Below, piece by piece: positions 11,889 through 20,255 of a DNA stretch of 26,671 nt (positions within the stretch are counted from its first letter, which is position 1; every line of letters starts with the position of its first letter). The notes beneath the pieces were generated by a model. It searched no databases. It was given only the letters and a program-made list of their open reading frames with translations, and had not been told where the DNA came from. Both the position numbers and the translations under genes were made by a program. Location: IMG/VR virus record IMGVR_UViG_3300021168_000019, positions 1-26,671 of that record; one strand, given 5' to 3'. This DNA is from a virus.

Positions 11889-12279
11889 GCTTTTCGATCC
11901 TTGTTTTTACCCAAGCTTCAAGTTTACTGGCTACCTTAGAAAACGGCCCTTTGACTCTATCATCGATAAGATTTCCATTCTCTTGCGCATCCAGTAGAAT
12001 TCCAAGACATGCCCTAGCGTGTCCTAGATGGTGAACTCCGCTGTCACTTGCTACGTCTTCACCTTCTAACCATGCACTAAGATGGCGCTGTGCGGCGTCT
12101 ACATAGATACGCGCTTTAACGTCTTTCTGACGCCAATTACGAAATCCATATTTCAAATCTCCATCTAACATAGCACAAGCTTCATGCGCTATAGCTGCGG
12201 GGCAGACTTCTCCCATTGGAACCTTCTTAATTCCAAGAAGGTCTTTCGGATTGTTACTTTCCTTTGTAGCGGTTGACAT
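11866..12279 (-). CDS. DUF5664-type protein (dATP/dGTP diphosphohydrolase-like), 137 aa
   Basis: ATG 12279 follows GGAGAG. The order NPKDLLGIKKVP, PAAIAHEACAMLDGDLKYG, FRNWR, YVDAAQRHLSAWLEGED, SGVHHLGHARACLGILLDA is, as I recall it, the signature of the phage family labelled DUF5664 or dATP/dGTP diphosphohydrolase, an all-alpha helical NTP-hydrolase-like fold. Its His, Glu and Asp residues (HEA, ARAC, HHLGHA) could hold metal. The proposed role is removal of standard purine dNTPs or general dNTP pool control. With the MazG-like fragment at the window edge and NrdJ, this makes a second or third nucleotide-pool enzyme. The biochemical function is known for few members, so the substrate is uncertain. 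Confidence 0.75.
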   Translation of the reverse strand: MSTATKESNNPKDLLGIKKVPMGEVCPAAIAHEACAMLDGDLKYGFRNWRQKDVKARIYVDAAQRHLSAWLEGEDVASDSGVHHLGHARACLGILLDAQENGNLIDDRVKGPFSKVASKLEAWVKTRIEKHEQGIKG

Positions 12280-12460
12280 TCTTTTTCTCTCCTTTAAAGA
12301 ATCTCTTTACTATATCCCACCAAGTTTCCCTTCCAACTACGCAATGAATAATGTTTCGCTGTAAAAGAACGTACCAACGTCCGTCATTCTTTAGTCTAAA
12401 CTCTTGACCAATTTCGACATCACAAAGGTTCTCACCCGGCTTGAAGATAAAGTATTTCAT
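12254..12460 (-). CDS. Hypothetical protein, 68 aa
   Basis: ATG 12460 overlaps the previous stop (TAATG) with AGGAAA just upstream. The product starts MKYFIFKPGENLCDVEIGQE, has a beta-rich first half (FRLKNDGRWYVLLQR) and a very basic C-terminus (FFKGEKKNVNRYKGK). No family is recognised. It overlaps the start of the DUF5664-type gene by 26 bases and forms a tight run with its neighbours. Confidence 0.6.
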   Translation of the reverse strand: MKYFIFKPGENLCDVEIGQEFRLKNDGRWYVLLQRNIIHCVVGRETWWDIVKRFFKGEKKNVNRYKGK

Positions 12461-12639
12461 TATTTCCTCATGTACTTGTCGTAAAGTTCATCCCACCAAT
12501 AGTAACGTGTGATTGCACAAGCCGTGGTAGTCTTCTTATCTAATCGATATCGCTTACCGCGAACAGTAATGATATCTCCTACCTTTGCGGCATGAATTGT
12601 TTCCATAGCCTCTTCGGACTCTTCCCAACAAGCAGGCAT
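12460..12639 (-). CDS. Hypothetical protein, 59 aa
   Basis: A short gene with ATG 12639 after AGGAGATAAC; TAA at 12460-12462 overlaps the next ATG (TAATG). The product starts MPACWEESEEAMETIHAAKV and has a beta-like GDIITVRGKRYRL stretch, then YYWWDELYDKY near the C-terminus. The middle reads like a small beta-barrel, but no family is recognised. It ends eight bases after the metallophosphoesterase stop, so the run is co-transcribed. Confidence 0.6.
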   Translation of the reverse strand: MPACWEESEEAMETIHAAKVGDIITVRGKRYRLDKKTTTACAITRYYWWDELYDKYMRK

Positions 12640-12647
12640 GTTATCTC

Positions 12648-13925
12648 CTAATCAATTTCTGTATGAATGAATTCAGCAATACGTCCTTGTTCTTTATTCC
12701 AGACGATTGCCTCAGCTTGACGTAGATTGCCAACAAAGTGTTCAGCACTGTGCCAAGCATCGGGTGGACAGAGGGCCGCAAATGTTCGCACTCTAACGCC
12801 GAACTTTTCATCTACCTTTAGCCCATGTGTATGCCCGATATGAATTTCACGGAACTTAGTCTCACCAAAGTCTTGTGGACGTTCTGTTGCCATCCATAGG
12901 CCGTAGTCAGCTTTTTTTCCTTTGTCCCCGTGCGTGAAGCCTAGTAACACTCTGCCCCAACGATAGAACTTGTGTGGGCTAGGACCATTATCAACTTCAA
13001 CGTCATCGTAGTTATGGAAGTAACATTCAAGTGAATCACCCAGTGTGAACGTACTCTGTGTATCGTGGTTACCGGGGATTACCTTTACCCGTACTACCTT
13101 ACAATGTGACCTTAGCTTCTCGATGGTTCTGCATAGCATTTCACGGACAGCTTTGTATGTCTTCTGATAGCGCGTGTCACTATTAACCAGTGTGCCTTTA
13201 GTTGTCTGACTGTTATAGTCATCAGAGTTTAGAAGATCATTTCCGACTCCTAATAGAATCTCGTCAAACACATAACCCTTTGCTCTACCTAGAATCGTAT
13301 CAATGGCACGTTCATAGGTTTCGATAGCGGTTGGCGTGTCATAATCTTGGTGACCGGTTTCCTTGCCCCATGCAAATTTACCAGCATGAAGATCAGGTAC
13401 AAGTAGCTCTAAGCTATTACCTGTTATAGCAATTGGCTTGCTAGCTTTCTTCGGCCAATGCGCCGATTCCTTGTACAATGCCTTCAGGTCTTCAAGTTCT
13501 TGGCGTGCTGCAATGATCGCCTTGCGCTTAGTTAGTGTAGCCTTTACTTGAAACAGTTGGTGAGACTTTGCCATGCGGTCTTCACCGACATTGGTTACAT
13601 ATCCCATGTCCCATTTGTTTACAATGAAACGTTCAACTTCCCAAATACCAAGGTCTACCTTGCAATGCTCCAGTAGTTCAGGTAACGTACTAATCGTAGT
13701 CTTTAGTGAGATGTCCCACTTGTCGCCGTGGAACTCGTGTTCCTCTGGCATATCCGGCACGCCTGTAGCAGCGGCTAGGAATGACTTAAACGTCGGAAAG
13801 TGCGCTGTCCATTGCGCTTCAGTGAATGCGCCTTTATCTCTGTAAAAGTCTCGGCTTACTTCCCCATACAGCCACAAAAGATTCTGTAAATCCACGATCA
13901 GTTGTTCTTTAGTTACGGCTTCCAT
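12648..13925 (-). CDS. Calcineurin-like metallophosphoesterase, 425 aa
   Basis: ATG 13925 follows GGAGGAG. The C-terminal half carries the full metallophosphoesterase motif set: PDLHAGK (D178, H180), GVGNDLL (D230), IPGNHDT (G285-D288), LLGFTHGDKG (H332) and HIGHTHG (H365, H367). These bind two metals for cleavage of phosphodiesters in DNA or small nucleotides. Residues 1-150 are a helical region with no match I can name, ending in a basic coil (ATLTKRKAIIAARQELEDL) that may bind DNA or a partner. The family is found in many phages and is often of unknown role; nuclease, DNA ligation-check or cyclic-nucleotide cleavage are all possible. A promoter-like site lies upstream at 13955-13983. Confidence 0.85.
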   Translation of the reverse strand: MEAVTKEQLIVDLQNLLWLYGEVSRDFYRDKGAFTEAQWTAHFPTFKSFLAAATGVPDMPEEHEFHGDKWDISLKTTISTLPELLEHCKVDLGIWEVERFIVNKWDMGYVTNVGEDRMAKSHQLFQVKATLTKRKAIIAARQELEDLKALYKESAHWPKKASKPIAITGNSLELLVPDLHAGKFAWGKETGHQDYDTPTAIETYERAIDTILGRAKGYVFDEILLGVGNDLLNSDDYNSQTTKGTLVNSDTRYQKTYKAVREMLCRTIEKLRSHCKVVRVKVIPGNHDTQSTFTLGDSLECYFHNYDDVEVDNGPSPHKFYRWGRVLLGFTHGDKGKKADYGLWMATERPQDFGETKFREIHIGHTHGLKVDEKFGVRVRTFAALCPPDAWHSAEHFVGNLRQAEAIVWNKEQGRIAEFIHTEID

Positions 13926-13954
13926 TCTCCTCCATAGGTTTCGATTTCATTACT

Positions 13955-13983
13955 ATAGTAACACATCTATTTCCTTTTGTCAA
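13955..13983 (-). promoter_or_regulatory. Candidate promoter for the metallophosphoesterase gene run
   Basis: On the minus strand: TTGACA (13978-13983), a 17-base spacer, TACTAT (13955-13960), giving a leader of about 25 bases before ATG 13925. The -35 lies in the last codons of the holin-like gene. The core is identical to that at 10426-10454. Confidence 0.6.
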
Positions 13984-14320
13984 CTGCCCGTTTACGGGGC
14001 TTGGCTCTCGCGGGGGCCGGTTGCTGTGTCTGCTGCATGGCCCAAAGTGTGGGAGCGTAAAAAGTACGGAAGTCTTGGCGCTGCTCGGATAGAGCCGCCG
14101 CAATTGTTGCTGTTTGGGCTTTAACGTCCTCGCGTAACCCCGTAATATGCGTATCCATGCTATTCTTTAATTCTACCACATTAGCATCTATACTAGTAAA
14201 CTTATTCTTGATCCATGTAATCACTTTGAAGACTCCAAAGATTAAACCTAAACCAGATACTACACCGCTGGCAACTTTTATTCCACCAAGTACTGCTACT
14301 GCACTAATAGGATCGACCAT
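13967..14320 (-). CDS. Holin-like membrane protein with coiled coil and basic tail, 117 aa
   Basis: ATG 14320 follows AAAGGAGAAG. A hydrophobic N-terminal stretch, residues about 5-36 (ISAVAVLGGIKVASGVVSGL and GLIFGVFKVITWI), makes one long or two short spans. It is followed by a short coiled coil (about 40-80) and a C-terminus rich in Pro, Lys and Arg (PAPARAKPRKRAVDKRK). This is the shape of many phage holins or of small inner-membrane proteins in the lysis block. It lies between a SleB-like gene and the metallophosphoesterase. No family is recognised with certainty, and a role in DNA ejection is possible. Confidence 0.6.
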   Translation of the reverse strand: MVDPISAVAVLGGIKVASGVVSGLGLIFGVFKVITWIKNKFTSIDANVVELKNSMDTHITGLREDVKAQTATIAAALSEQRQDFRTFYAPTLWAMQQTQQPAPARAKPRKRAVDKRK

Positions 14321-14330
14321 TACTTCTCCT

Positions 14331-14738
14331 TTAACGGAACAACATCAACGAATTCATATCAGCTACTTTTGGATGATTCGTGAGGTTGTTTAGAATCTTC
14401 TCTTGAAACCACGGATTAGTAATCGGTTTAGATGTATCGGCCCAATATACTGCACCCTTTGCATAATCTTTTGAACCATCATAGATCGCTTCAACTTCAT
14501 GAAGTAATCGTACAAAGTTCGGTTCCCATACTGACGGGGTTCCCTCCGGCTGCTCTATAGTGGCAGCTTTCGTGGGAATCCCATCAATAATCTCTAACCA
14601 GCTTCCCCATCCTAAACGCTGACGGTTAGCTAAACAGGACATCACCATACAACTCCCAAGGTGACCCCCAAAGTCTTTACCATGTTTCCAACCAGCTAAT
14701 ACTAGTTGGGCTTTTTGAAAGTCATCTTGTCTAAGCAA
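14331..14738 (-). CDS. Divergent SleB-like protein lacking the catalytic Glu motif, 135 aa
   Basis: The start codon is TTG 14738, with AAGGAGAGG just upstream; no ATG fits. The C-terminal half, GAVYWADTSKPITNPWFQEK then ILNNLTNHPKVADMNSL, aligns with GAHYYANLKNTTSGWFFRNI then VNNPAEHPVTATIG of the hydrolase at 7148-7567. The N-terminal half also keeps the layout (LAGWKHGKDFGGH versus LVTWKEARGEGME), but the catalytic E-x2-GE-G motif is lost. It is therefore either a divergent glycan-binding or virion-associated protein or an inactive copy. It sits next to the virion block and could serve the particle rather than lysis. Confidence 0.7.
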   Translation of the reverse strand: MLRQDDFQKAQLVLAGWKHGKDFGGHLGSCMVMSCLANRQRLGWGSWLEIIDGIPTKAATIEQPEGTPSVWEPNFVRLLHEVEAIYDGSKDYAKGAVYWADTSKPITNPWFQEKILNNLTNHPKVADMNSLMLFR

Positions 14739-14747
14739 TTCCTCTCC

Positions 14748-17369
14748 TTATTGCAGACTGCTTTGCGTTCCCATGATAGCATGACGTAGAGCATTGGCTG
14801 TTTTACCAGCGGCTACTTTACTTACAATTCCAGCCCCAGTTGCTACTGAACTAGATGCCGCTTTATTGGCAGCTTTCAAAGTGGCCCATGTAGCCGGATG
14901 GTTCGCAATGTGATCTAGAAATTCCCGTGCTGCGGTGAATCCGTTAGCACCCTCGGCTGCAAATGCTCCTAGTAATGCCGTAGTTATACCGTGTCCTACT
15001 GCTGCTCCACCTACCGCGCCGAGTGCTGGAGTGATTACCCCAAACTTCACAAGGTTCTTAACGCCATTTACGTTCTGTACATCCTTCAGTAGTTTATCAT
15101 AAGCTGCTGCACGTTCAGGAGTAGACTTGAACAAGGCATCCACAACTTCAGGAGAATCCTTTAATGAGCTAACAAACTTCATCAGCTTATCTGTGTTGAC
15201 ACTTCCCAATGCTCCTTTATCATTCGTGGCAGCTTCACGTAGTTGGTTCTGAAGAACTGAATTACCAAGTTCACCCATTGCTTCCGGTCCTACTGTTTGT
15301 GATAGTTGCTGCACACGTTCAGGATCGCCAAGTAAGGACTTCACACTTCCATTGCCCATCAAATCTGAGATAGTCTTAGTCGTATCCTTGATAGTTGCCT
15401 CAGCGCCGGGTATTACTCCAGACCCGTTAATCTGTTGAGCCTGCTTAATAGCATTTTCAACAGCACCGCCGTTCAATGATTCTTGAAACATAGTCTGTCT
15501 GACTTGAGGAGGAATACGAGTCCAGTTATTGAAAAACGTCTTGAAGTTAAACTGTCCTGTAGCTTTGTCTACTGCATCTGCTGCCATGCGCTGTACAGAT
15601 GAATCAGCTAGTTGCTTGAATGCGTCTTTGCCAATAGCATCGCGTACTGTGTTAATGTCAGAGATACTTGTGCCGCCGCTCATCAACCTCTTAGCCACGT
15701 CATTATCACCGCCCTTGAGCAATGCTTTGACATCTGTATTCTTAAACCGTGCAATACCAGTCTTGTAGTCTGCATTCATTTTCTGCAACGTTTGCATGGT
15801 TTCAGGCGGTGCTCCGCTCTGCTCGGCTAGTTGTTGAATAGAATCATCGACTCCGTTGATAAGCTTGTGGTAGATATCTCTATCTGCTCTTTGCTCATCC
15901 GTTGCCCATCCTGTCTTTCTGATACGCTCGTTAAGAAGTTTACGTCTATCGAGCAGTTGTTCCATGTTCAAAGTGATCGGCTCGTCTTCTTTCTTCTGAG
16001 CAATCTTAGCAAGTTCGTCCTGTGCTTCTTGCGCCGAAGGTGTAGGAGTTTCAACGCCATCTGCACCGGTAGTAGTTTCCTTAGCAGCTTCTTGCAGTTC
16101 CTTTTCACCGTATGGATCAATTAGCTTATCCAACATAGTGTTAGCTTTATCAGAACCCGGACGGGTCTGACTAAAAGCTTCATCTAGAGGATGCGCTTCG
16201 TCCTTTCCAATTCCCATTACTTCTTTAGCTGTTTGATGTAGTGGGCTATTCTCATAGGTTAGTTCGTGTCCTTCTGTAGCAGCCTTAAGTGTATCACGTC
16301 CCTTCTCGAATTCGTTGCCCAAAGCTTCGTAGGCACTATGCGCGGCCTTCTGAGCAGCACTTGTAATAGCTGCATATTCAGGAGCATTAGCCGCCATCGT
16401 TGCTGGAGATTGAGCAGCGTTAGCTAGTCTTCCCTCAGCTTCATCCTTAGCAGCCTGTGCGGTATCAATCTGGGGTTGTAATGCGCCTTCTACATGTTGT
16501 CCTAGCTGTTTATTAAGTTCAGTTTCAGTGGGACCCGCTGCGGCTTTACTTGCCAATTCTTCAGCGGTGTTTGCAGCGTTAGCTCCCTTCTCAAGTAACC
16601 CGCCTGCTATTCCCATTCCTGCGCCAAGAACTCCCGATGTTACACCGGTAGTAACTCCGCTCTTCGCAGCTTCACCAAGATCGCCGCCAGTCTTAATTGC
16701 CGTCTGTGCACCTTGTACTACACCTTGACGGAGCGCTGCTAATCCGTGTCCTGCAAGACGAGCAAGGACAGGATACTTTTGCAAAGCTGCACGTTCTTCA
16801 GGACCAAGTTCTGTACCAGCCTTTCCAACGTTGATACCAAGTTCTAATGCCTTGGCAATTGCCGGTGACTTCTCAATGTATTTCATTACGCTGGAAACTT
16901 GTTTTAGCTTATCAGCCATTGATAGTCCCTTCAAGGCTTCATCGCCCATCATGAACTCAGCAATGTTTTCAATTCCTTGTCCGATATTTTGTGCCGTTCC
17001 GTGCGTAGCGTTATTATCACCGGCTAGCCCGTGGAGTGTTTTACTTACTACTCCCGGCTGACCATTACTTAATCCAAGGTGTGACCCTACTTTGTTAGCA
17101 ATATCGGCACCGCCAGCTAGCGTACCGAATACTCCTTCGCCGATGCCCTCTAGGGTACCGGCTCCAGCCTTAGCCGCTTTAGTTGCCCAACTATCATTTG
17201 GCCCTGACTGAATCTCATCAGACTGTGGCTTTCCGAAGTTTGGGTTATCTACGAAATCGCTAGAAGCATTCGCAAGGGGTGGTTGATAATTTGGGTTATC
17301 CACGAAATCAGGAGATGCAGGTACCGCACTTCCGGTTTGTGGAGTAGTACCTGCCTGTTGATTTTCCAT
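14748..17369 (-). CDS. Large internal virion (ejection-type) protein, 873 aa
   Basis: ATG 17369 follows AGGAGAAAT. The product is Ala/Gly-rich, with a disordered N-terminus holding two copies of DFVDNPN (residues 21-27 and 38-44), a long helical and coiled-coil middle, and hydrophobic helices near the C-terminus (GVITPALGAVGGAAVGHG). I recognise no enzyme motif. Its size, composition and place directly after a gp16-like transglycosylase correspond to the T7 internal core proteins gp15 and gp16, which leave the capsid and help form the DNA channel through the envelope. This role rests on position and architecture, not on clear homology. It overlaps nothing and is eight bases from the transglycosylase stop. 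Confidence 0.65.
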   Translation of the reverse strand: MENQQAGTTPQTGSAVPASPDFVDNPNYQPPLANASSDFVDNPNFGKPQSDEIQSGPNDSWATKAAKAGAGTLEGIGEGVFGTLAGGADIANKVGSHLGLSNGQPGVVSKTLHGLAGDNNATHGTAQNIGQGIENIAEFMMGDEALKGLSMADKLKQVSSVMKYIEKSPAIAKALELGINVGKAGTELGPEERAALQKYPVLARLAGHGLAALRQGVVQGAQTAIKTGGDLGEAAKSGVTTGVTSGVLGAGMGIAGGLLEKGANAANTAEELASKAAAGPTETELNKQLGQHVEGALQPQIDTAQAAKDEAEGRLANAAQSPATMAANAPEYAAITSAAQKAAHSAYEALGNEFEKGRDTLKAATEGHELTYENSPLHQTAKEVMGIGKDEAHPLDEAFSQTRPGSDKANTMLDKLIDPYGEKELQEAAKETTTGADGVETPTPSAQEAQDELAKIAQKKEDEPITLNMEQLLDRRKLLNERIRKTGWATDEQRADRDIYHKLINGVDDSIQQLAEQSGAPPETMQTLQKMNADYKTGIARFKNTDVKALLKGGDNDVAKRLMSGGTSISDINTVRDAIGKDAFKQLADSSVQRMAADAVDKATGQFNFKTFFNNWTRIPPQVRQTMFQESLNGGAVENAIKQAQQINGSGVIPGAEATIKDTTKTISDLMGNGSVKSLLGDPERVQQLSQTVGPEAMGELGNSVLQNQLREAATNDKGALGSVNTDKLMKFVSSLKDSPEVVDALFKSTPERAAAYDKLLKDVQNVNGVKNLVKFGVITPALGAVGGAAVGHGITTALLGAFAAEGANGFTAAREFLDHIANHPATWATLKAANKAASSSVATGAGIVSKVAAGKTANALRHAIMGTQSSLQ

Positions 17370-17376
17370 ATTTCTC

Positions 17377-20247
17377 CTATTGAGCTAGTTGGCCTGTAGC
17401 AACTACGTACTTCTTACCATCGGCCCCTATGCCAAGTTTTCCATCTCTACTCAGTTGTCTATACTGGTTAGCATTCCCCGGCTTAGGTGCAAATGCTTGC
17501 TGACCGCCGCCTGTTCCGCTCTGCGAAGCATGTTCCGTGTTCCAAGGTGTCTCATAACCCATACGCTGATATAGTCTATCTGAAGACTTAGGAATCATAC
17601 GTAAATGTGCAACTCCTCCTGTGCCTTGACTATACTCTTCGTCAAGAGGAGCAACCTTACCGTGCATAACTCCAGTGTACAACTTTGCCAACGAATGAAT
17701 CTGTTGGTAGGAGTTATTAGGATTCATGTTCTTCATTAGAGCTTCGATTTCAGCCTTATCAGGAGCAAATCCGCCCGATAGAACCTTACCCATTTCACCG
17801 TTAACCGCGTTGGTTAAAGCGGATAGGTTCGAATATGTATTCCCGCCCATTTGATAATTAAACGCATTGGCGAGTTTGTTCATTGCAGGGAATTGTCCCG
17901 CAACACCTGATCCGCCATTATTTGCTTCTTCAGCGGCATCAAGTAACATATTCAAGTGGTTCGCAACGCCAGCAGAAGCCGTGATGGTCTTCATGTCAGC
18001 ACTATTCGGGTCTTGGAACTTCTTAAGGTTAGTGTATAGTGGTTCACTATAAGACGGATTTAGTTGTCTTACAATGCTGACCATTTCATCTTGAGTGACG
18101 CCATGATCCTTGTACCACTTTTTATTAGATACACTGCTAAGTGGCGCTTCATATCTTCCAATTGCTTTGGCGTCAATAAGAACAGAAGGAGGAAGAGTTA
18201 CTCCCTGCTTTGCTAGATTTGCTGTCAAATCCTTATCAGACATGTTCAGAGAATCTTTAGGAACATCTGCATTAATCAAAGTTCCAATCTTTTCCTGTCT
18301 ATCATCGTAAGCCTTGGCATCGGCCTGAGCGGATTGCGCTGCCTTATTAGCGGCACGTTCTTCTTGAGCATCAGTTGCGACTTGAGCCTTACGAACTTCA
18401 GCTTGAGTCTGCATATAATCATCGTGATTCTTAATGTTCTGTGCACTGCCAAGGTAGTTCTGGATCAAAGCTGAATCCTTACCGAATCCTTTTGATTCCA
18501 TATCCTTCAAAGCTGCACCAAAACTTCCATCAGTATGTCCTAAAGAAGCATTGAACTTTTCTACGGCAGATGGAAACGTTGGGTGTGCCTGAGAGAACTG
18601 ACCGATATCTGGAAGCTTAAACTGGTCGCCTTCCTTTACAGGAGCTACAGCTTGTAATCCAATGTTATTCGCAATAGACTGAGCATAGTTATTTGTATCC
18701 GCCGCTGTATGCAGTTGTGTATCCACAATCTTACCATTCTGAATGGCTCCGGGTCCGCTGTAATACGCGGCCAGTGCAAGCTTTGGGTCTTTGTATTGAT
18801 TCAATAACTGTGCAAAGTACTGTGTTCCGCCTTTAATATTTTGTTCAGCATTGGTTCTATCAGTAACTCCCATTTGCTTTGCAGTTGCTTGCGTAAGTTG
18901 CATGACTCCTGTAGCGCCGGTAGGACTTACAGCGTTTGCATCTCCACCGGACTCTTGATGAATAATACCATGAATAAGTGCTTGGAAATTATCAGGAGTT
19001 ACAACGGTCTTAACCTGTGGAGCTATAGCGGTTGCAGTAGAATCTGCCAAACTTTGAATCTGTGCATTTTTAATTGGAGGAGCCTTTAATGCGCCTTCCT
19101 GAGTAAGATCAGCCGTAGAAGTTCTGCCGCCTTGTTCTTCTTCCGCTTTGTTAAGCGTTGTTTCGAAGTCCTTGAAGTTAGTCTTAGCTACTCCCCACCC
19201 TGCTAGCTGTGACTTCTTATTCATCCACAAGCCTGCATTCATGGCCGTGTTACCAGTCATTGGAGGTAAATCCTGTCCAGTCATTTCCTTATAGTTCTTA
19301 CGCTCTTCATCTGTTGGCTCGAATTGTGCTGTAAACTTTGGATCAAGAACCATGTAGTCCATGTCCCATTGTGGGACGCCACTAGGGTCTGTAGCTTGTT
19401 GACCATTCTGGTCTAGACGAGGAACACGAGCATAGGGAATAGCAGTATCAGCGGTAGCGTTATACTTACCAAGATCAGCATATTTAACAATGCCCTTTAC
19501 CATGCCGGGATATTCTTGTTGAATTTGATCGATAGTTGGCTTATATTGCGAAAGATATTTATCAGTATCCTCTGCATCCATACGCCCAATATTACGAGCA
19601 TTTGCGTATAGACGCATGTTAGTCTCAGTAACTTGTGCGCGACGGGCAAAGTCATCCTGTGCTTGCTTTTTCGCCTGCTCGTCTTGGTCTTGTACTTTTT
19701 GATTACTCTGCGCCATAGCTGCGGCAGTTCCCTTAGCAATTCCGTTAGGACCTTGACCGTTTGCTAATCCAGTGATTCCACCTGTCAATGCTTCCATCGC
19801 TAGGGCGAGGGCAAGATGCTGACCACTGACGGGAACTTTTTGCTTCGTAGTATTACCATAAGCATCTACATCATACTTATAGCGCGGTCCACCGGCAAGA
19901 GTCTCAGCAATGTCATGGAACATACTAGCTTTAGCAGTAACCGGATTCTGGGTAGGAGCCGGGGCCGCTGCTGGAACTGGTTGCTGTCCTTTTGAAAGAT
20001 CAGGTTGTTTTCCTTGTGGTCCGTTACTTTGATCCTGTGGCTGTCCGGGAGCCTGCGCAGCTTGAGGAGCCTGTGGTGTAGGAGTCTGAGGACCCTTATC
20101 GGCTGGCGATTGCGGAGGCTGTTGCTGTGAGGCTACGGCAGTTTGTGAAACCGTAGCATCATTAGCTTCTGGGTTAGCAACGTCAGTGATGTTCCCGCCG
20201 TTAGGTGGGTTTGAAACGCCTTGCATATTCTGTGTATCGTCTGCCAT
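17377..20247 (-). CDS. Internal virion protein with lytic transglycosylase domain, 956 aa
   Basis: ATG 20247 follows AGGGGGAC. The first 105 or so residues are Gln/Pro-rich and disordered. An SLT lytic transglycosylase domain occupies about residues 420-520: GIIHQESGGDANAVSPTG with catalytic Glu at about 432, GVMQLTQATAKQMG, and AAYYSGPGAI (family A-Y-N-x-G-x-G). The rest is helical and unrecognised. Such domains in large internal proteins locally open peptidoglycan as the phage injects DNA, as in T7 gp16. There are no membrane spans and no signal peptide, which fits a packaged protein. It lies between a gp14-like gene and the second large internal protein, completing a T7-like ejection set. 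Confidence 0.85.
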   Translation of the reverse strand: MADDTQNMQGVSNPPNGGNITDVANPEANDATVSQTAVASQQQPPQSPADKGPQTPTPQAPQAAQAPGQPQDQSNGPQGKQPDLSKGQQPVPAAAPAPTQNPVTAKASMFHDIAETLAGGPRYKYDVDAYGNTTKQKVPVSGQHLALALAMEALTGGITGLANGQGPNGIAKGTAAAMAQSNQKVQDQDEQAKKQAQDDFARRAQVTETNMRLYANARNIGRMDAEDTDKYLSQYKPTIDQIQQEYPGMVKGIVKYADLGKYNATADTAIPYARVPRLDQNGQQATDPSGVPQWDMDYMVLDPKFTAQFEPTDEERKNYKEMTGQDLPPMTGNTAMNAGLWMNKKSQLAGWGVAKTNFKDFETTLNKAEEEQGGRTSTADLTQEGALKAPPIKNAQIQSLADSTATAIAPQVKTVVTPDNFQALIHGIIHQESGGDANAVSPTGATGVMQLTQATAKQMGVTDRTNAEQNIKGGTQYFAQLLNQYKDPKLALAAYYSGPGAIQNGKIVDTQLHTAADTNNYAQSIANNIGLQAVAPVKEGDQFKLPDIGQFSQAHPTFPSAVEKFNASLGHTDGSFGAALKDMESKGFGKDSALIQNYLGSAQNIKNHDDYMQTQAEVRKAQVATDAQEERAANKAAQSAQADAKAYDDRQEKIGTLINADVPKDSLNMSDKDLTANLAKQGVTLPPSVLIDAKAIGRYEAPLSSVSNKKWYKDHGVTQDEMVSIVRQLNPSYSEPLYTNLKKFQDPNSADMKTITASAGVANHLNMLLDAAEEANNGGSGVAGQFPAMNKLANAFNYQMGGNTYSNLSALTNAVNGEMGKVLSGGFAPDKAEIEALMKNMNPNNSYQQIHSLAKLYTGVMHGKVAPLDEEYSQGTGGVAHLRMIPKSSDRLYQRMGYETPWNTEHASQSGTGGGQQAFAPKPGNANQYRQLSRDGKLGIGADGKKYVVATGQLAQ

Positions 20248-20255
20248 TTGTCCCC

